From Neorhizobium sp. NCHU2750 (GTDB lineage Bacteria > Pseudomonadota > Alphaproteobacteria > Rhizobiales > Rhizobiaceae): DNA of 64,000 nt. Position 1 is the stretch's first letter, and each line of letters begins with the position of its first letter. The notes beneath the pieces are model-generated. The model saw only the letters and a list, made by a program, of their open reading frames with translations. It searched no databases and was not told the DNA's origin. The DNA lies in contig NZ_CP030827.1 in NCBI RefSeq assembly GCF_003597675.1, positions 682,001 to 746,000 on the forward strand. Direction: 5' to 3'. Shown here in pieces: positions 25,678-35,434 of this stretch. A program made the position numbers and the translations under genes.

Positions 25678-26688
25678 ATGAAACCCGAAGCCCTGCTTCA
25701 TCCGACCCCCGCCGGGCTTTATTGCCCCATCGGTAATTTCCACGTCGATCCCGTGCGCCCCGTCGGGCGGGCGCTGATCACCCATGGCCATTCCGACCAT
25801 GCGCGCTCCGGCCATGGCAGCGTGCTGGCCACCCGCCAGACGCTCGACATCATGGCGATCCGCTACGGCGAGGATTTCGCCGGCGCGCGGCAGGCGGCCG
25901 GATGGGGCGAGGAGATCATTATCGATGGCGTCAAGGTCATGTTCAGGCCTGCCGGCCATGTGCTCGGCTCCGCCCAGATCCTCATCGAGAAGGACGGAAT
26001 GCGCATCGTCGTCTCCGGCGATTACAAGCGCGGCATCGATCCGACCTGCGATCCCTTCGAGCCGGTCGCCTGCGATGTCTTCATCACCGAGGCGACCTTC
26101 GGCCTGCCGGTCTTCCACCACCCCGACCCGAAGACCGAGATCGAAAAGCTGTTCACCTCGCTGAAACAGTTTCCCGAGCGTAGTCATCTCGTCGGCGCCT
26201 ATGCGCTGGGAAAGGCGCAGCGCGTCATCAGGCTGATCCGCGACAATGGCTATTCGGAACCGATCTATATCCATGGCGCGCTCTCAAGGCTCTGCGATTA
26301 TTATCAGGAAGAGGGCATCGCGCTCGGCGACATAAGGCCGGCGACGATCGAGAAAAGCAGGCCTGCGGAATTTGCCGGTGCCGTCGTCGTCGGCCCGCCC
26401 TCGGCCTTCCAGGATCGTTGGGCCCGGCGTTTCAACGAGCCGCTGATCGCCTTCGCCTCCGGCTGGATGATGGTCCGCCAGCGGGCCAAACAGGGCGGTG
26501 TCGAACTGCCGCTCGTCGTCTCCGACCATTGCGACTGGCCCGAACTTCTCGCCACCATCGAGGAAATCGCCCCGCAGGAGGTCTGGGTCACCCACGGTCG
26601 GGAGGAGGCGCTGGTACGCTGGTGCGAACTGAAAGGCATCCCCGCCCGCCCGCTGCATCTCGTCGGCTATGAGGATGAGGGGGATTGA
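25678..26688 (+). CDS. Ligase-associated DNA exonuclease (metallo-beta-lactamase fold)
   Basis: The 336-residue protein belongs to the beta-CASP-like family TIGR04122, found next to ATP-dependent DNA ligases. The metal motif HGHSDHARSGHG (about residues 38-49) and later HVLGSAQILIE, SGDYKRGIDPTCDPFEP, FITEATFGLP and SDHCDWPEL are present. It presumably trims DNA ends for the ligase encoded next. A RIME-like repeat separates the two genes, yet both read in the same direction. In many bacteria the set also contains an Lhr-type helicase and a phosphoesterase; neither is here. Confidence 0.9.
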   Translation: MKPEALLHPTPAGLYCPIGNFHVDPVRPVGRALITHGHSDHARSGHGSVLATRQTLDIMAIRYGEDFAGARQAAGWGEEIIIDGVKVMFRPAGHVLGSAQILIEKDGMRIVVSGDYKRGIDPTCDPFEPVACDVFITEATFGLPVFHHPDPKTEIEKLFTSLKQFPERSHLVGAYALGKAQRVIRLIRDNGYSEPIYIHGALSRLCDYYQEEGIALGDIRPATIEKSRPAEFAGAVVVGPPSAFQDRWARRFNEPLIAFASGWMMVRQRAKQGGVELPLVVSDHCDWPELLATIEEIAPQEVWVTHGREEALVRWCELKGIPARPLHLVGYEDEGD

Positions 26689-26709
26689 TGATGGCTTGTC
26701 GTCCGAATA

Positions 26710-26900
26710 CCCCCTCTGGCCTTCCGGCCATCTCCCCCACAAGGGGGGAGAAGACCCGTGGCGCCGGCCTGCCCAAATTGTGCTGCGGCGGCTGCGGCTG
26801 GGTTAAGCCCTCCCCCTTGTGGGGAGGGTGGGGAGGGGTCTTTTTAACCTCTCGGCAGTCCGGCTCCCACAGCGGGATCACCGGCAGGCCAGAGGGGGAC
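26710..26900. repeat. RIME-like palindromic repeat between exonuclease and ligase genes
   Basis: It starts CCCCTCTGGCCTTCCGGCCA and contains CCACAAGGGGGGAGAAGACC. It then continues CCCTCCCCCTTGTGGGGAGGG and ends GCAGGCCAGAGGGGGAC. Two GC-rich palindromes flank a variable core. It belongs to the same family as the copies at 387-517, 54771-55054 and 60771-60900. The end lies 17 bp before the ligase start. Confidence 0.85.
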
Positions 26901-26917
26901 TTTGCGAGGGCGAGGAC

Positions 26918-28549
26918 ATGAAACCCTTCGCAACCCTTCTCGATCGCCTCGTCCTCACCCCCTCGCGCAACGGCAAGCTGACCCTGCTTGTCGATTATTT
27001 CCGCACCACGCCCGATCCCGACCGTGGTTATGGTCTCGCTGCCCTTGCCGGCGTGCTCGACCTCAAAAGCGTCAAGCCCGCCATGCTGCGCGAACTGGTG
27101 ATGGAGCGGATGGACGAGGTGCTGTTCCGCTATTCCTATGATTATGTCGGCGATCTGGCCGAGACCATCTCGCTCGTCTGGGATGGCGGCGCCAAGGATG
27201 CCGCGGGCGACGGCACGCAGCCACGCCTGTCCGAGGTCGTCGCAAGAATGAATTCGCTCGGCCGCACCGAGGTGCGAGGTGCCGTGCGCGATCTCCTCGA
27301 TCAACTCGATACGTCCGGCCGTTTCGCCTTCCTGAAACTCGCCACCGGTTCTCTCAGGATCGGCGTCTCCGCCCGCCTCGCCAAGCAGGCGCTGGCAGAT
27401 ATGAGCGGTAAAGAGATAACCGAGATCGAGACGCTCTGGCATGGCCTGACGCCGCCCTATGAGACGCTCTTCGCCTGGCTGGAGGGCAGGGCGGAAAAGC
27501 CGGTCCTTGCCACCCCGGCGATCTTCCATTCCGTCATGCTCGCCAACCCGGTGGAGGACGGCGATCTCGAAAAGCTCGACCCTCAAGACTACGCCGCCGA
27601 ATGGAAATGGGACGGCATCCGCATCCAGATGTCGAGTTATAGTGGCACGCGAAAACTCTATTCCCGCTCCGGTGACGACATTACCGGCGCCTTCCCCGAT
27701 ATCGTCGAGGCGATCAATTTCGACGGCGTCATCGACGGAGAACTGCTGGTCGGCGGCACAAGGCGCAGCAACGCTCCGACCCGTACCTTCTCCGATCTGC
27801 AGCAGCGTCTGAACCGCAAGACGGTGACGGCGAAGATGATGGACGAATATCCGGCCTTCGTCCGCGCCTATGATCTTCTGTTCGAGCGCGAGGCCGATAT
27901 CCGTGGCGAGGGCTTTCTCGCCCGCCGCGACCGGCTTGCAAGCGTGATCGACCGCGCCCCGCATGACCGCTTCGATCTTTCCGACCTCGTGCCTTTTTCA
28001 AACTGGGCGGAGCTCGACCGGCTGCGCATCGATCCGCCCGATCCGGTCATCGAGGGGGTGATGATCAAGAGGAAGGACAGCACCTATCAGGCCGGCCGGT
28101 TGAAAGGCCCGTGGTTCAAATGGAAGCGCGACCCTTACAATATCGATGCGGTCATGCTTTACGCCCAGCGCGGCCACGGCAAGCGGTCGAGCTATTATTC
28201 CGACTTCACCTTCGGCGTCTGGACGAAGACGCAGGAGGGCGATGTGCTCGTTCCTGTCGGCAAGGCCTATTTCGGCTTCACCGATGCCGAACTTGAAGTG
28301 CTCGACAAGTTCGTCCGCGACAACACGGTGGACCGCTTCGGCCCCGTCCGCGCCGTCAGGGCGACGCCCGATTTCGGCTTCGTGCTGGAAGTCGCCTTCG
28401 AAGGGATCGCCCGCTCCACCCGCCACAAGTCCGGTGTCGCCATGCGCTTTCCCCGCATCGCCAGATTACGCCAGGACAAGCTCCCCCGCGATGCCGACCG
28501 GCTGGAAACGCTCACCGCCATGATCGAGACGAGGGAGGCTGGCGGCTGA
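26918..28549 (+). CDS. ATP-dependent DNA ligase (bacterial LigB/C-like, TIGR04120)
   Basis: The 543-residue ligase has an N-terminal DNA-binding domain (about residues 1-200), the nucleotidyltransferase motif EWKWDGIRIQ with the AMP-accepting lysine, IDGELLVGG (motif III), and EGVMIKRKDSTYQAGR (motif IV). A C-terminal OB domain with WFKWKRDP (motif V) follows. It seals nicks using ATP, beside the main NAD ligase expected elsewhere. It pairs with the exonuclease upstream, suggesting a repair role. The ATG at 26918 follows GAGGAC; upstream codons read through the repeat. Confidence 0.92.
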   Translation: MKPFATLLDRLVLTPSRNGKLTLLVDYFRTTPDPDRGYGLAALAGVLDLKSVKPAMLRELVMERMDEVLFRYSYDYVGDLAETISLVWDGGAKDAAGDGTQPRLSEVVARMNSLGRTEVRGAVRDLLDQLDTSGRFAFLKLATGSLRIGVSARLAKQALADMSGKEITEIETLWHGLTPPYETLFAWLEGRAEKPVLATPAIFHSVMLANPVEDGDLEKLDPQDYAAEWKWDGIRIQMSSYSGTRKLYSRSGDDITGAFPDIVEAINFDGVIDGELLVGGTRRSNAPTRTFSDLQQRLNRKTVTAKMMDEYPAFVRAYDLLFEREADIRGEGFLARRDRLASVIDRAPHDRFDLSDLVPFSNWAELDRLRIDPPDPVIEGVMIKRKDSTYQAGRLKGPWFKWKRDPYNIDAVMLYAQRGHGKRSSYYSDFTFGVWTKTQEGDVLVPVGKAYFGFTDAELEVLDKFVRDNTVDRFGPVRAVRATPDFGFVLEVAFEGIARSTRHKSGVAMRFPRIARLRQDKLPRDADRLETLTAMIETREAGG

Positions 28550-28757
28550 CCAGCGTCTGATATGTCCGGTTGCACTTAAATTGTGGGTACCATCATTTTT
28601 ATGCTGCCGCTGATCGTCACATCACTATGGTGCGGCCAGCGGATCAGCCTTGCATATGTTCGACATCCGCTCATCCCGCCGGTGGCGTTGTCTCGCCGCC
28701 TTGCTTTTTCAAAGCTCCGATCGCGCCTTTCGTGCACTCGCATATTTGAGAAGAACG

Positions 28758-29855
28758 ATGACATTTCCCAATCTTTCGCTTCCCGCCCGCCCGCTTTCCA
28801 TAAATTCGAACGCCGTCTCGCTGCCCCGCCACTTCTTCCTGTTCACGCCGGTCATCTTCGCCATCACCATCTTCATGATCTGGTGGCAGGCGCCCGACCT
28901 GTTGCGCGACTACCAGATCAGCCGCAATCCGGTCGTGTTGCAGGACGGTGATATCCAGGACGGCAAATGCACCACCCGCAAGGCGGTGATGACCGATTGC
29001 GAGGCAAAGCTTTCCTACACCTATCAGGGCCGCGCCTATCAGACGGAAACGCATTTCTTCTTCGTCGATATCCACACCGGCGACTACCTGACCGATCTCG
29101 TCATCTCGGCCGATCATCCGGAACTTGCGACCCTCAGCCTCGGTCTCGAAAAACTCTGGAACCGGGTGATTTCGCTGGTGATTGTCGCCGGCATTCTCGC
29201 CGTCCTGAGCCTCGCCATGGTCTTCCTGGCATTCCGCGTCTGGCGCGTGCGCGCGGCACTTCGCCGCCCGGCCGGCGTGACCCTCATCCCGGTCGATATC
29301 ACCACGGTCAACAGAAGCGGCAAGCGCCAGTTCCTCACCTATGTCGACAAGCTCGCCGCCGACAGGACCAAGCGCACCGCCTATACGATGTTTTCCCGCG
29401 GCGAGGATCCGCTGGTCCTGGCCGATCCCGCCGGAAAAGCGGTCGGCATCGCCGCCCGCCACGGAAGGACGGCGCTTCCGGTTCTGCTCGATGCGGGGCT
29501 GGAAAGGATCGATCTTTCGCCGGAGGAGCGCACGGTTGCCCTTGCTTCCGTGCGTGCGGCGCAGGCCGAAACCGGCGTGATTACCCTTCAGGCGGCGGCC
29601 AGGAAACCGTTGCAATGGATGCGCGGGCTGAAAGTTCTGCTCGGCGGCATCCTTCTCGTCATCGTCGCGGGCCTCGGCTACTGGGCTTGGTACGTTACCA
29701 CCGCGCCGTCGCAGTTCGACCAGATCGGCATGCAGATCAACAACATCCTGCCGAAGCCAATGAACGACTGGGGCTGCGGCGAGCTGAAAAAACGCTTCGG
29801 TAACGACAGGGCGCCCTATGGCTGTGCCGCAAGCGACTATACGAGCTGGAAATAG
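28758..29855 (+). CDS. Membrane protein with DUF3592-like region
   Basis: I do not recognise a defined function for this 365-residue protein. It has a hydrophobic segment near residues 22-42. A short extracytoplasmic domain follows, with paired cysteines (GKCTTRKAVMTDCEAKLSYTY) and a YQTETHFFFVD strand, which resembles DUF3592. A second membrane segment lies near 135-160, a cytoplasmic middle part comes next, and a third membrane segment (LLVIVAGLGYWAWYV) lies near 295. The C-terminus has two more cysteines (DWGCGELK, YGCAASDY), possibly a disulfide. The start at 28758 follows GAGAAGAACG. It is monocistronic. Confidence 0.75.
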   Translation: MTFPNLSLPARPLSINSNAVSLPRHFFLFTPVIFAITIFMIWWQAPDLLRDYQISRNPVVLQDGDIQDGKCTTRKAVMTDCEAKLSYTYQGRAYQTETHFFFVDIHTGDYLTDLVISADHPELATLSLGLEKLWNRVISLVIVAGILAVLSLAMVFLAFRVWRVRAALRRPAGVTLIPVDITTVNRSGKRQFLTYVDKLAADRTKRTAYTMFSRGEDPLVLADPAGKAVGIAARHGRTALPVLLDAGLERIDLSPEERTVALASVRAAQAETGVITLQAAARKPLQWMRGLKVLLGGILLVIVAGLGYWAWYVTTAPSQFDQIGMQINNILPKPMNDWGCGELKKRFGNDRAPYGCAASDYTSWK

Positions 29856-29967
29856 TTTCGGTTGCAGCGCAGGACCGCGTCACGCCCCATTGACGAACAT
29901 GTGACACGGTGCATCTTACGATCTGCTAAAAGTGCCGTGTTTTGATTTGTACCCGGATGTTTCGCTA

Positions 29968-30867
29968 ATGAAAATCACCCGTCGCACGATCCTCGCCGGC
30001 CTTACCGTCGGCGCCGCTTCGAAAAATGCCTTCGCAGCCCCTTCCTTCGTCACCCCGGACATTCCGCCACTCGATCCGCGGGACTATGCGGAGGCTCGCC
30101 GGCATTTTTCCACCGGGCTCATCAAGCACCACCCGGCGCCGGAAACGGCGCCGCCGCTCGGCACGCCACCCGGTGCGGTGCGCATCACCTATCCGGGCGG
30201 GCCGGACGGATCGATCCCACTGATCGCCTGGCATTCGCAATACGAGCCCTCACAGAAGCTCAAGCCGGCGGTTCTCTTCCTGCATGGCGGCAATGCCACC
30301 GGCGACGGCCACTGGGCGCTGATGAAGGCCTATTGGGAGGCCGGCTTCGTCGTCCTGCTGCCCTCGTTTCGCGCCGAAAACGGCCAGCCCGGCAACTATT
30401 CCGGTTTCTACGACGAAACCGCCGATGCGCTTGCCGCGGCAACCTATCTGGAAAACATGCCGGGCATCGACCGCAACCGGTTCTTCATCGCCGGCCATTC
30501 CAATGGCGGCACACTGACGCTTCTCGCTGCCATGACACGAAAGTTCCGCGCCGCCGCGCCGATTTCGGCCGGCGTCAGTGCCTGGCGCTATTTCGGCCGC
30601 TATTCCGACGAGATCTGCTTCGATCCGGAAAATCAGGACGAGTTCATCATGCGCTCGTCGGTCTGCTTCGGCAAAAGCCTGAAATGTCCCGCCTTCCTTT
30701 TCCGCGGAAACCAGGAACAGCCTTTCGATCAGGATCACCAGCTGCTGATCGATCGCGTCAGGGAAGCCGGCATCTCGATCGACCGGAAGCTTCTGCCCGG
30801 CACCCATAACGGCGTCGTACCCGGTGCCATCGGTGAGAGCATAAAGTTCTTCAACCAGTTCACCTGA
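29968..30867 (+). CDS. Tat-exported alpha/beta hydrolase (dienelactone-hydrolase-like)
   Basis: The 299-residue protein starts with a twin-arginine signal (MKITRRTILAGL, ending near AFAAPS), so it is exported. The alpha/beta-hydrolase fold is clear: VLFLHGGNATGDGHW gives the oxyanion region, IAGHSNGGTLTLL the serine nucleophile, and LPGTHNGVVPG probably the histidine. The lid region includes YFGRYSDEICFDPENQDE. The family cleaves esters or peptides; the substrate is not evident. The ATG at 29968 is chosen because the signal peptide begins there. A bidirectional terminator follows. Confidence 0.82.
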   Translation: MKITRRTILAGLTVGAASKNAFAAPSFVTPDIPPLDPRDYAEARRHFSTGLIKHHPAPETAPPLGTPPGAVRITYPGGPDGSIPLIAWHSQYEPSQKLKPAVLFLHGGNATGDGHWALMKAYWEAGFVVLLPSFRAENGQPGNYSGFYDETADALAAATYLENMPGIDRNRFFIAGHSNGGTLTLLAAMTRKFRAAAPISAGVSAWRYFGRYSDEICFDPENQDEFIMRSSVCFGKSLKCPAFLFRGNQEQPFDQDHQLLIDRVREAGISIDRKLLPGTHNGVVPGAIGESIKFFNQFT

Positions 30868-30905
30868 TGTCCCGTAAAGGATGATCCTGCACCGTAGACC
30901 ATAAG

Positions 30906-30933
30906 AAAAGGCGGGGTTTTGACCCCGCCTTTT
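30906..30933. terminator. Bidirectional terminator between hydrolase and chemoreceptor genes
   Basis: AAAAGGCGGGG-TTTTGA-CCCCGCCTTTT is a perfect eleven-pair stem with A and T ends. It lies between two convergent genes, so it can serve both. Confidence 0.88.
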
Positions 30934-30957
30934 CGGTGTTGCAATGATCCGGACGGA

Positions 30958-33255
30958 TCAGAATTCTTCCCAGTTGTCCGCCGAAGGAGCCGCTGCTGCG
31001 GCCTTGCCGCCGCCGAAGGCCTGGGCGAGCTTGCCGACCATGCCGCGGGCAGGGGAGGCAACCGGTGCCGAACGGGTGGATGCACTTCTGACCGGCGCCG
31101 CCATGGCGGATGCCGTCTGGCGAAGTGCCGCACTCTGTGCGGCCGGCCGGTAGCCTTCGCCGCCATTCTGCTGGAACTGGCCGAGCTGGAACTGCGAGAC
31201 GAGTTCGCGCAGGCGGCCGGCTTCGGTGGCGAGTGTGGCACCGGCGGCATTGGCTTCTTCCACCATGGCCGCGTTCTGCTGGGTCACCTGGTCCATCTGG
31301 TTGACCGCGGTGTTGACCTCGGCCAGACCGACCGACTGCTCGCGCGAGGAGGTGGCGATCGAATCCATGTGCTGGTTGATGGTGACGATATAGTCCTCGA
31401 TCGTCTTCAGCGCCGCACCGGTATCGCTGACCAGCTTGACGCCGGTCTCGACCTCGACGGATGACTTGCCGATCAGGTCCTTGATCTCCTTGGCAGCCTG
31501 GGCCGAGCGCTGGGCAAGTTCGCGCACTTCCTGGGCGACGACGGCAAAGCCCTTGCCGGCCTCGCCTGCGCGGGCGGCTTCGACGCCTGCGTTCAGGGCC
31601 AGAAGGTTGGTCTGGAAGGCGATATCGTCGATCACGCCGATAATGCTGGAGATCTGGCCGGACGATTCCTCGATCCGTCCCATCGCATTGACCGCATTCG
31701 CAACCACCGCGCCGGACTGGCGGGCGCTTTCATTGGCCTGGATGGCGACCTTGCGGGCCTCGTCGGCACGCTTGGAGGAATTGCCGACATTGACCGTGAT
31801 CTGATCGAGCGCGGCGGCGGTCTCTTCCAGCGAGGCGGCCTGCTGTTCGGTCCGCTTGGAAAGATCGTCGGCGCTCTGGCTGACTTCGCGCGAGCCCGAA
31901 TCGATCGCGCTGGTGGCCTGGGCGACCGAGCCGAGCGTGCCGCGCAACTGGCCGACCGTGGCGTTGAAATCGGCCCTGAGGCTTTCGAATTCCTGGGCAA
32001 AGGCGTGGTTGAGCTGGAAGGTCAGGTCGCCCGCCGAAAGATGCTTGAGGCCGGTGGCAAGGCCGTTCGTCGCTTCCGCCATGGCTTCGGCGCGGATACG
32101 TTCCTGCTCGGCATTGCGGCGGCGCTGTTCGTCGGTGAGGTTGCGCTGCTCTTCGGCGTCGCGTTCCAGCGCCTGCGTCTTCAGCGCATTGTCCTTGAAT
32201 ACGTCGACCGCCTTGGCCATCGCACCGATTTCGTCCGGGCGGTTGCCGCCTTCGACGGTCGCAGACAGGTCACCGGATGCCAGCTTCGACATCGTGCCGG
32301 TCAGGCGGCCTATGGCACCACCCAGCGAACGGGCGAATACCATGAAGCCCACAAGTGTCAAAAGACAGATCACGGCGGTACCCATCAGGGTCCGCCACAG
32401 AGCTGTGTTGTTTGCGTCCACGATCTTGGTGGCATTGGCACCGATCTCGAACACGCCGATTGTTTCACCGGAGAAGTTCTTGAATGGCGTCACCTTGACC
32501 GCGACGTCGCGATCGCCGATCTCGATCTGTCTCAGGACATCCTTGCCGTTGAAGCCTGCCGTGAGGTCTTCATCCGGCAGCATGGACTTGCCGTCCCTGG
32601 TCGAGGCCTGCGTCGTCAGCTTGCCGTTGACCATCACATCGACGGCGATCTCGCTGCCGAGCTTCTCGCCCAGCGGATTGAAATAGGCAGCACTGAGATT
32701 GGTGCCGATATCGACTGCGCCGACAACCTTGCCATTGTCCTTGATAGGAGCGACGGCATAAAGGCCGATGTCCCCGCTCTGGCCGATTTCGATACCGGCC
32801 GCCATGTCCCCGCTTGCAATAGCGGTCTGAACCGTCTTGCGTCGGCTCAGCACGTTGTCGCCGAACTTGCTCGGATTGTGCGCGCGCGCGATGGCCGTCC
32901 CGCTTGCGTCGAACACGGTCGAAAGAGGCAGGCTGAACTTCTGCTTCAGTTCCGCGACACCGGCCGAGTATTTCTTCAGAATGGCGTCGCGATCACCTTT
33001 CTCGACCAGGCCGGCAATCTCGGGGTCGTTGGCGAGCTGCACGGCAATCGCCGCTGCGGCGCGCTGCAGGCCGTCCATGTCGCTATGGATAAGAGCAATA
33101 TCGCCGCTGACCTTGGTTTGCAGCGCGTCGGAACTCATGTTCGCCTGAGCGTACCATCCCATCCCGCCGATTGCGGCACTTGCAAACAATACGGCGGCAA
33201 AGCCATATCCGCTGATCTTGATCCACAGAGGTCGTTTGATAGTTAGTTCAGTCAT
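30958..33255 (-). CDS. Methyl-accepting chemotaxis protein with Cache-type sensor
   Basis: The 765-residue chemoreceptor has TM1 (about residues 13-34), a large periplasmic sensor (45-280) that looks like a Cache domain ([36 protein letters not shown]), TM2 (290-310), then HAMP ([20 protein letters not shown]). A second HAMP-like stretch and the MCP signalling hairpin ([22 protein letters not shown]) follow. The C-terminus is NWEEF, the pentapeptide type that tethers CheR/CheB. It senses an external ligand and controls CheA. It is transcribed alone, with no che genes nearby. The ligand is unknown. Confidence 0.93.
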   Translation of the reverse strand: MTELTIKRPLWIKISGYGFAAVLFASAAIGGMGWYAQANMSSDALQTKVSGDIALIHSDMDGLQRAAAAIAVQLANDPEIAGLVEKGDRDAILKKYSAGVAELKQKFSLPLSTVFDASGTAIARAHNPSKFGDNVLSRRKTVQTAIASGDMAAGIEIGQSGDIGLYAVAPIKDNGKVVGAVDIGTNLSAAYFNPLGEKLGSEIAVDVMVNGKLTTQASTRDGKSMLPDEDLTAGFNGKDVLRQIEIGDRDVAVKVTPFKNFSGETIGVFEIGANATKIVDANNTALWRTLMGTAVICLLTLVGFMVFARSLGGAIGRLTGTMSKLASGDLSATVEGGNRPDEIGAMAKAVDVFKDNALKTQALERDAEEQRNLTDEQRRRNAEQERIRAEAMAEATNGLATGLKHLSAGDLTFQLNHAFAQEFESLRADFNATVGQLRGTLGSVAQATSAIDSGSREVSQSADDLSKRTEQQAASLEETAAALDQITVNVGNSSKRADEARKVAIQANESARQSGAVVANAVNAMGRIEESSGQISSIIGVIDDIAFQTNLLALNAGVEAARAGEAGKGFAVVAQEVRELAQRSAQAAKEIKDLIGKSSVEVETGVKLVSDTGAALKTIEDYIVTINQHMDSIATSSREQSVGLAEVNTAVNQMDQVTQQNAAMVEEANAAGATLATEAGRLRELVSQFQLGQFQQNGGEGYRPAAQSAALRQTASAMAAPVRSASTRSAPVASPARGMVGKLAQAFGGGKAAAAAPSADNWEEF

Positions 33256-33545
33256 GTCATGCCCTAAAGAGAATTGCTGGTTGTGGGCGAATATCGATGC
33301 TAATCCTCAATATTGATTAAATGTTTCAAATATTGGCGCCATTGCGGTGCAATGTTTCTTGATATCCCGAGCCGGTCACCCTTAGCGGTTGTTTTTGACG
33401 GCTTTTTCAATGCGATACTTACGCCGGGGGTGTGTCCGGCCCCGCCGTTGACTGTTCGCCCCGGCTCTCCGGCCCCAAGCCTCCAGTTTCGCGCCAGCGC
33501 CATCTGCCACAGTGGTCGAGACGTCATCTGACCCCGCGGGTATTC

Positions 33546-34388
33546 ATGCCGAACAAAATCACATCGCTTCGCCGTGCCACAGGCCTGACGGCGGCCCTCA
33601 TTGCAACGACCGCGCTTGCGGGCTGCCAGATCCCGCTCGTGCCCGATACCAGTCTGGTCAATCCCAATGTCTTCGTCCAGCAGACGGCGCCGGTCTTCTA
33701 CATCCCGCCCTATCAGGATCCGCCGTCCAACCAGCCGCCGCCGACGCCGGGCGCAATACCGCACAAGCGCCAGCTCTATCCGACGGATTTCCACCAGACC
33801 TACGATCATGCGGCGAGCTACGGCCTGCCGGTCTCCAATCCGGTCTACCGGACCATGTATGATATCCGCCATGACGACGACCACACGCTGCCGGCCATTC
33901 CCTATTCGCGCATCGATCCGCGCTTCCTGAGAACCGAGGTCGACTATCGCACCAGCGAGGCACCCGGCACGATCGTCGTCGATACGCATGCCCATTATCT
34001 CTATCTGGTTCAGGCGGGCGGCAAGGCGATTCGCTATGGCGTCGGTCTCGGCAAGGCAGGCTTCGCATGGTCCGGTCGCGGCGTCATTCAGCGCAAGGCG
34101 AAATGGCCGCGCTGGACCCCTCCGGGTGAAATGGTCGCCCGCGATCCGGCCCTGCGCCAGTTTGCGGCCTCCGAGGGTGGCGCGTCTCCTGGGCTCAACA
34201 ACCCGCTCGGCGCCCGCGCACTCTATATCTTCAAGGACGGCAAGGACACGCTGTATCGCGTCCACGGCACGCCGGACTGGCAATCCGTCGGCAAGGCAAC
34301 CTCTTCCGGTTGCGTGCGCATGCTCAATCAGGACGTCATCGACCTTTTCGACCGCGTGCCGAACGGAACGCCGATCGTCGTTTCCTGA
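33546..34388 (+). CDS. L,D-transpeptidase lipoprotein (YkuD domain), copy 1
   Basis: The 280-residue lipoprotein has a signal peptide with the lipobox ALAGC (Cys27), a proline-rich linker (PPSNQPPPTPGAIPH), and a YkuD domain (about residues 130-280) that includes GTIVVDTHAHYLYLV and NPLGARALYIF. The catalytic region is HGTPDWQSVGKATSSGCVRM, with the nucleophile cysteine. Such enzymes form 3-3 crosslinks in peptidoglycan or, in Rhizobiales, tie outer-membrane proteins to it. The ATG at 33546 is chosen by the signal peptide. A paralogue follows in the same direction. Confidence 0.9.
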   Translation: MPNKITSLRRATGLTAALIATTALAGCQIPLVPDTSLVNPNVFVQQTAPVFYIPPYQDPPSNQPPPTPGAIPHKRQLYPTDFHQTYDHAASYGLPVSNPVYRTMYDIRHDDDHTLPAIPYSRIDPRFLRTEVDYRTSEAPGTIVVDTHAHYLYLVQAGGKAIRYGVGLGKAGFAWSGRGVIQRKAKWPRWTPPGEMVARDPALRQFAASEGGASPGLNNPLGARALYIFKDGKDTLYRVHGTPDWQSVGKATSSGCVRMLNQDVIDLFDRVPNGTPIVVS

Positions 34389-34588
34389 CCGCTTTCGAAT
34401 GCCCTGTAAACGCTGCCTTTCGGGGCGGCGTCGGCGTTTTTGTGGCCTGCATGTCTTAGTCCGATCGTTGCCGATTTGCCGCAGGCCTGTCGTTTAGACC
34501 GTGGTCATGACCACTCGGAACCTTTCGCCGCGAAGAGCGTTCGATTAAGCTTTGCGCAATCGCGTTCTTCTGGATGGTTCTTCCCGAT

Positions 34589-35320
34589 ATGAAATTCGAC
34601 ACCTCTTTTTCCCGCCGGAGCTTCCTCACTGTTCTCGGCGCCGGTGCTGCCTCGACGCTTGCCGGCTGTGCTTCCACCACGCCCTATGGCGGCCAGGTCG
34701 TCACCTACCGTGACGGCATTAGCACCCAGCCGCCCGAAACCATGGTCGCCGGCGATGATGGCGCGCAGGTCGATCCCGCCCAGATGTACGGCTCGATCGC
34801 CGATGGCGGTTTCGTCATCCCGGCCATTCCCTATCAGCGCATCAACCCGCGCTACTATCGCCAGCGCGTCGTCGATCCGACCGGCGAAACCCCCGGCACG
34901 ATCGTAGTCGATACGCCGTCGCGTTTCCTCTATCTGGTCGAGCCCGGCGGTTACGCCATGCGCTACGGCGTCGGCATCGGCCGCGAAGGCTTCGCCTGGT
35001 CCGGCGAGGGCGTCATCCAGTGGAAGCAGAAATGGCCGAAATGGACGCCGCCGGACGAAATGGTCGCCCGCCAGCCGGAACTGGTCAAATATTCGTCGAA
35101 GAACGGCGGTATGGCCCCCGGCCTGATGAACCCGCTCGGCGCCCGCGCCCTCTATATCTTCAAGGACGGCCAGGACACGCTCTACCGCCTGCACGGCTCG
35201 CCGGAATGGAACTCCATCGGCAAGGCCGTCTCTTCCGGCTGCGTGCGCCTGATGAACCAGGATATCATCGACCTCTACGACCGCGTACCGGCCAAGACCC
35301 GCATCGTCGTCTGGCAGTAA
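34589..35320 (+). CDS. L,D-transpeptidase, Tat-type lipoprotein signal, copy 2
   Basis: The 243-residue protein starts MKFDTSFSRRSFLTVLGAG, a twin-arginine signal, and the lipobox TLAGC follows (Cys27), so it looks like a Tat-exported lipoprotein. The YkuD domain is very similar to the preceding gene: GTIVVDTPSRFLYLVEPGG, NPLGARALYIFKDGQDTLYR and HGSPEWNSIGKAVSSGCVRL with the catalytic cysteine. The two tandem genes look like a duplication followed by a switch of export signal. It crosslinks peptidoglycan in the periplasm by analogy. Confidence 0.9.
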   Translation: MKFDTSFSRRSFLTVLGAGAASTLAGCASTTPYGGQVVTYRDGISTQPPETMVAGDDGAQVDPAQMYGSIADGGFVIPAIPYQRINPRYYRQRVVDPTGETPGTIVVDTPSRFLYLVEPGGYAMRYGVGIGREGFAWSGEGVIQWKQKWPKWTPPDEMVARQPELVKYSSKNGGMAPGLMNPLGARALYIFKDGQDTLYRLHGSPEWNSIGKAVSSGCVRLMNQDIIDLYDRVPAKTRIVVWQ

Positions 35321-35380
35321 TAATCGTAGCTGTCTGAAAAAAGACGCCTGCCAATTGTCGGGCAAGCCTTATATCTTGCC

Positions 35381-35410
35381 CCTTCCAACCCTCCCCACAA
35401 GGGGGAGGGT
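35381..35410. repeat. Half RIME-like palindrome
   Basis: CCTTCCAACCCTCCCCACAA followed by GGGGGAGGGT is a solitary left arm of the RIME-like family. It lies between the second L,D-transpeptidase and the PheC-like gene and could form a hairpin at both 3' ends. Confidence 0.6.
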
Positions 35411-35434
35411 CTGATCCGGTCGTAGCGCCGGCAC

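Noticed and set aside
24814..26274. 486-codon open frame on the minus strand across MFS and exonuclease genes
   Set aside because: It crosses two well-supported genes on the other strand and reads as an arginine/aspartate-rich sequence without domain pattern, typical of an antisense shadow in GC-rich DNA.
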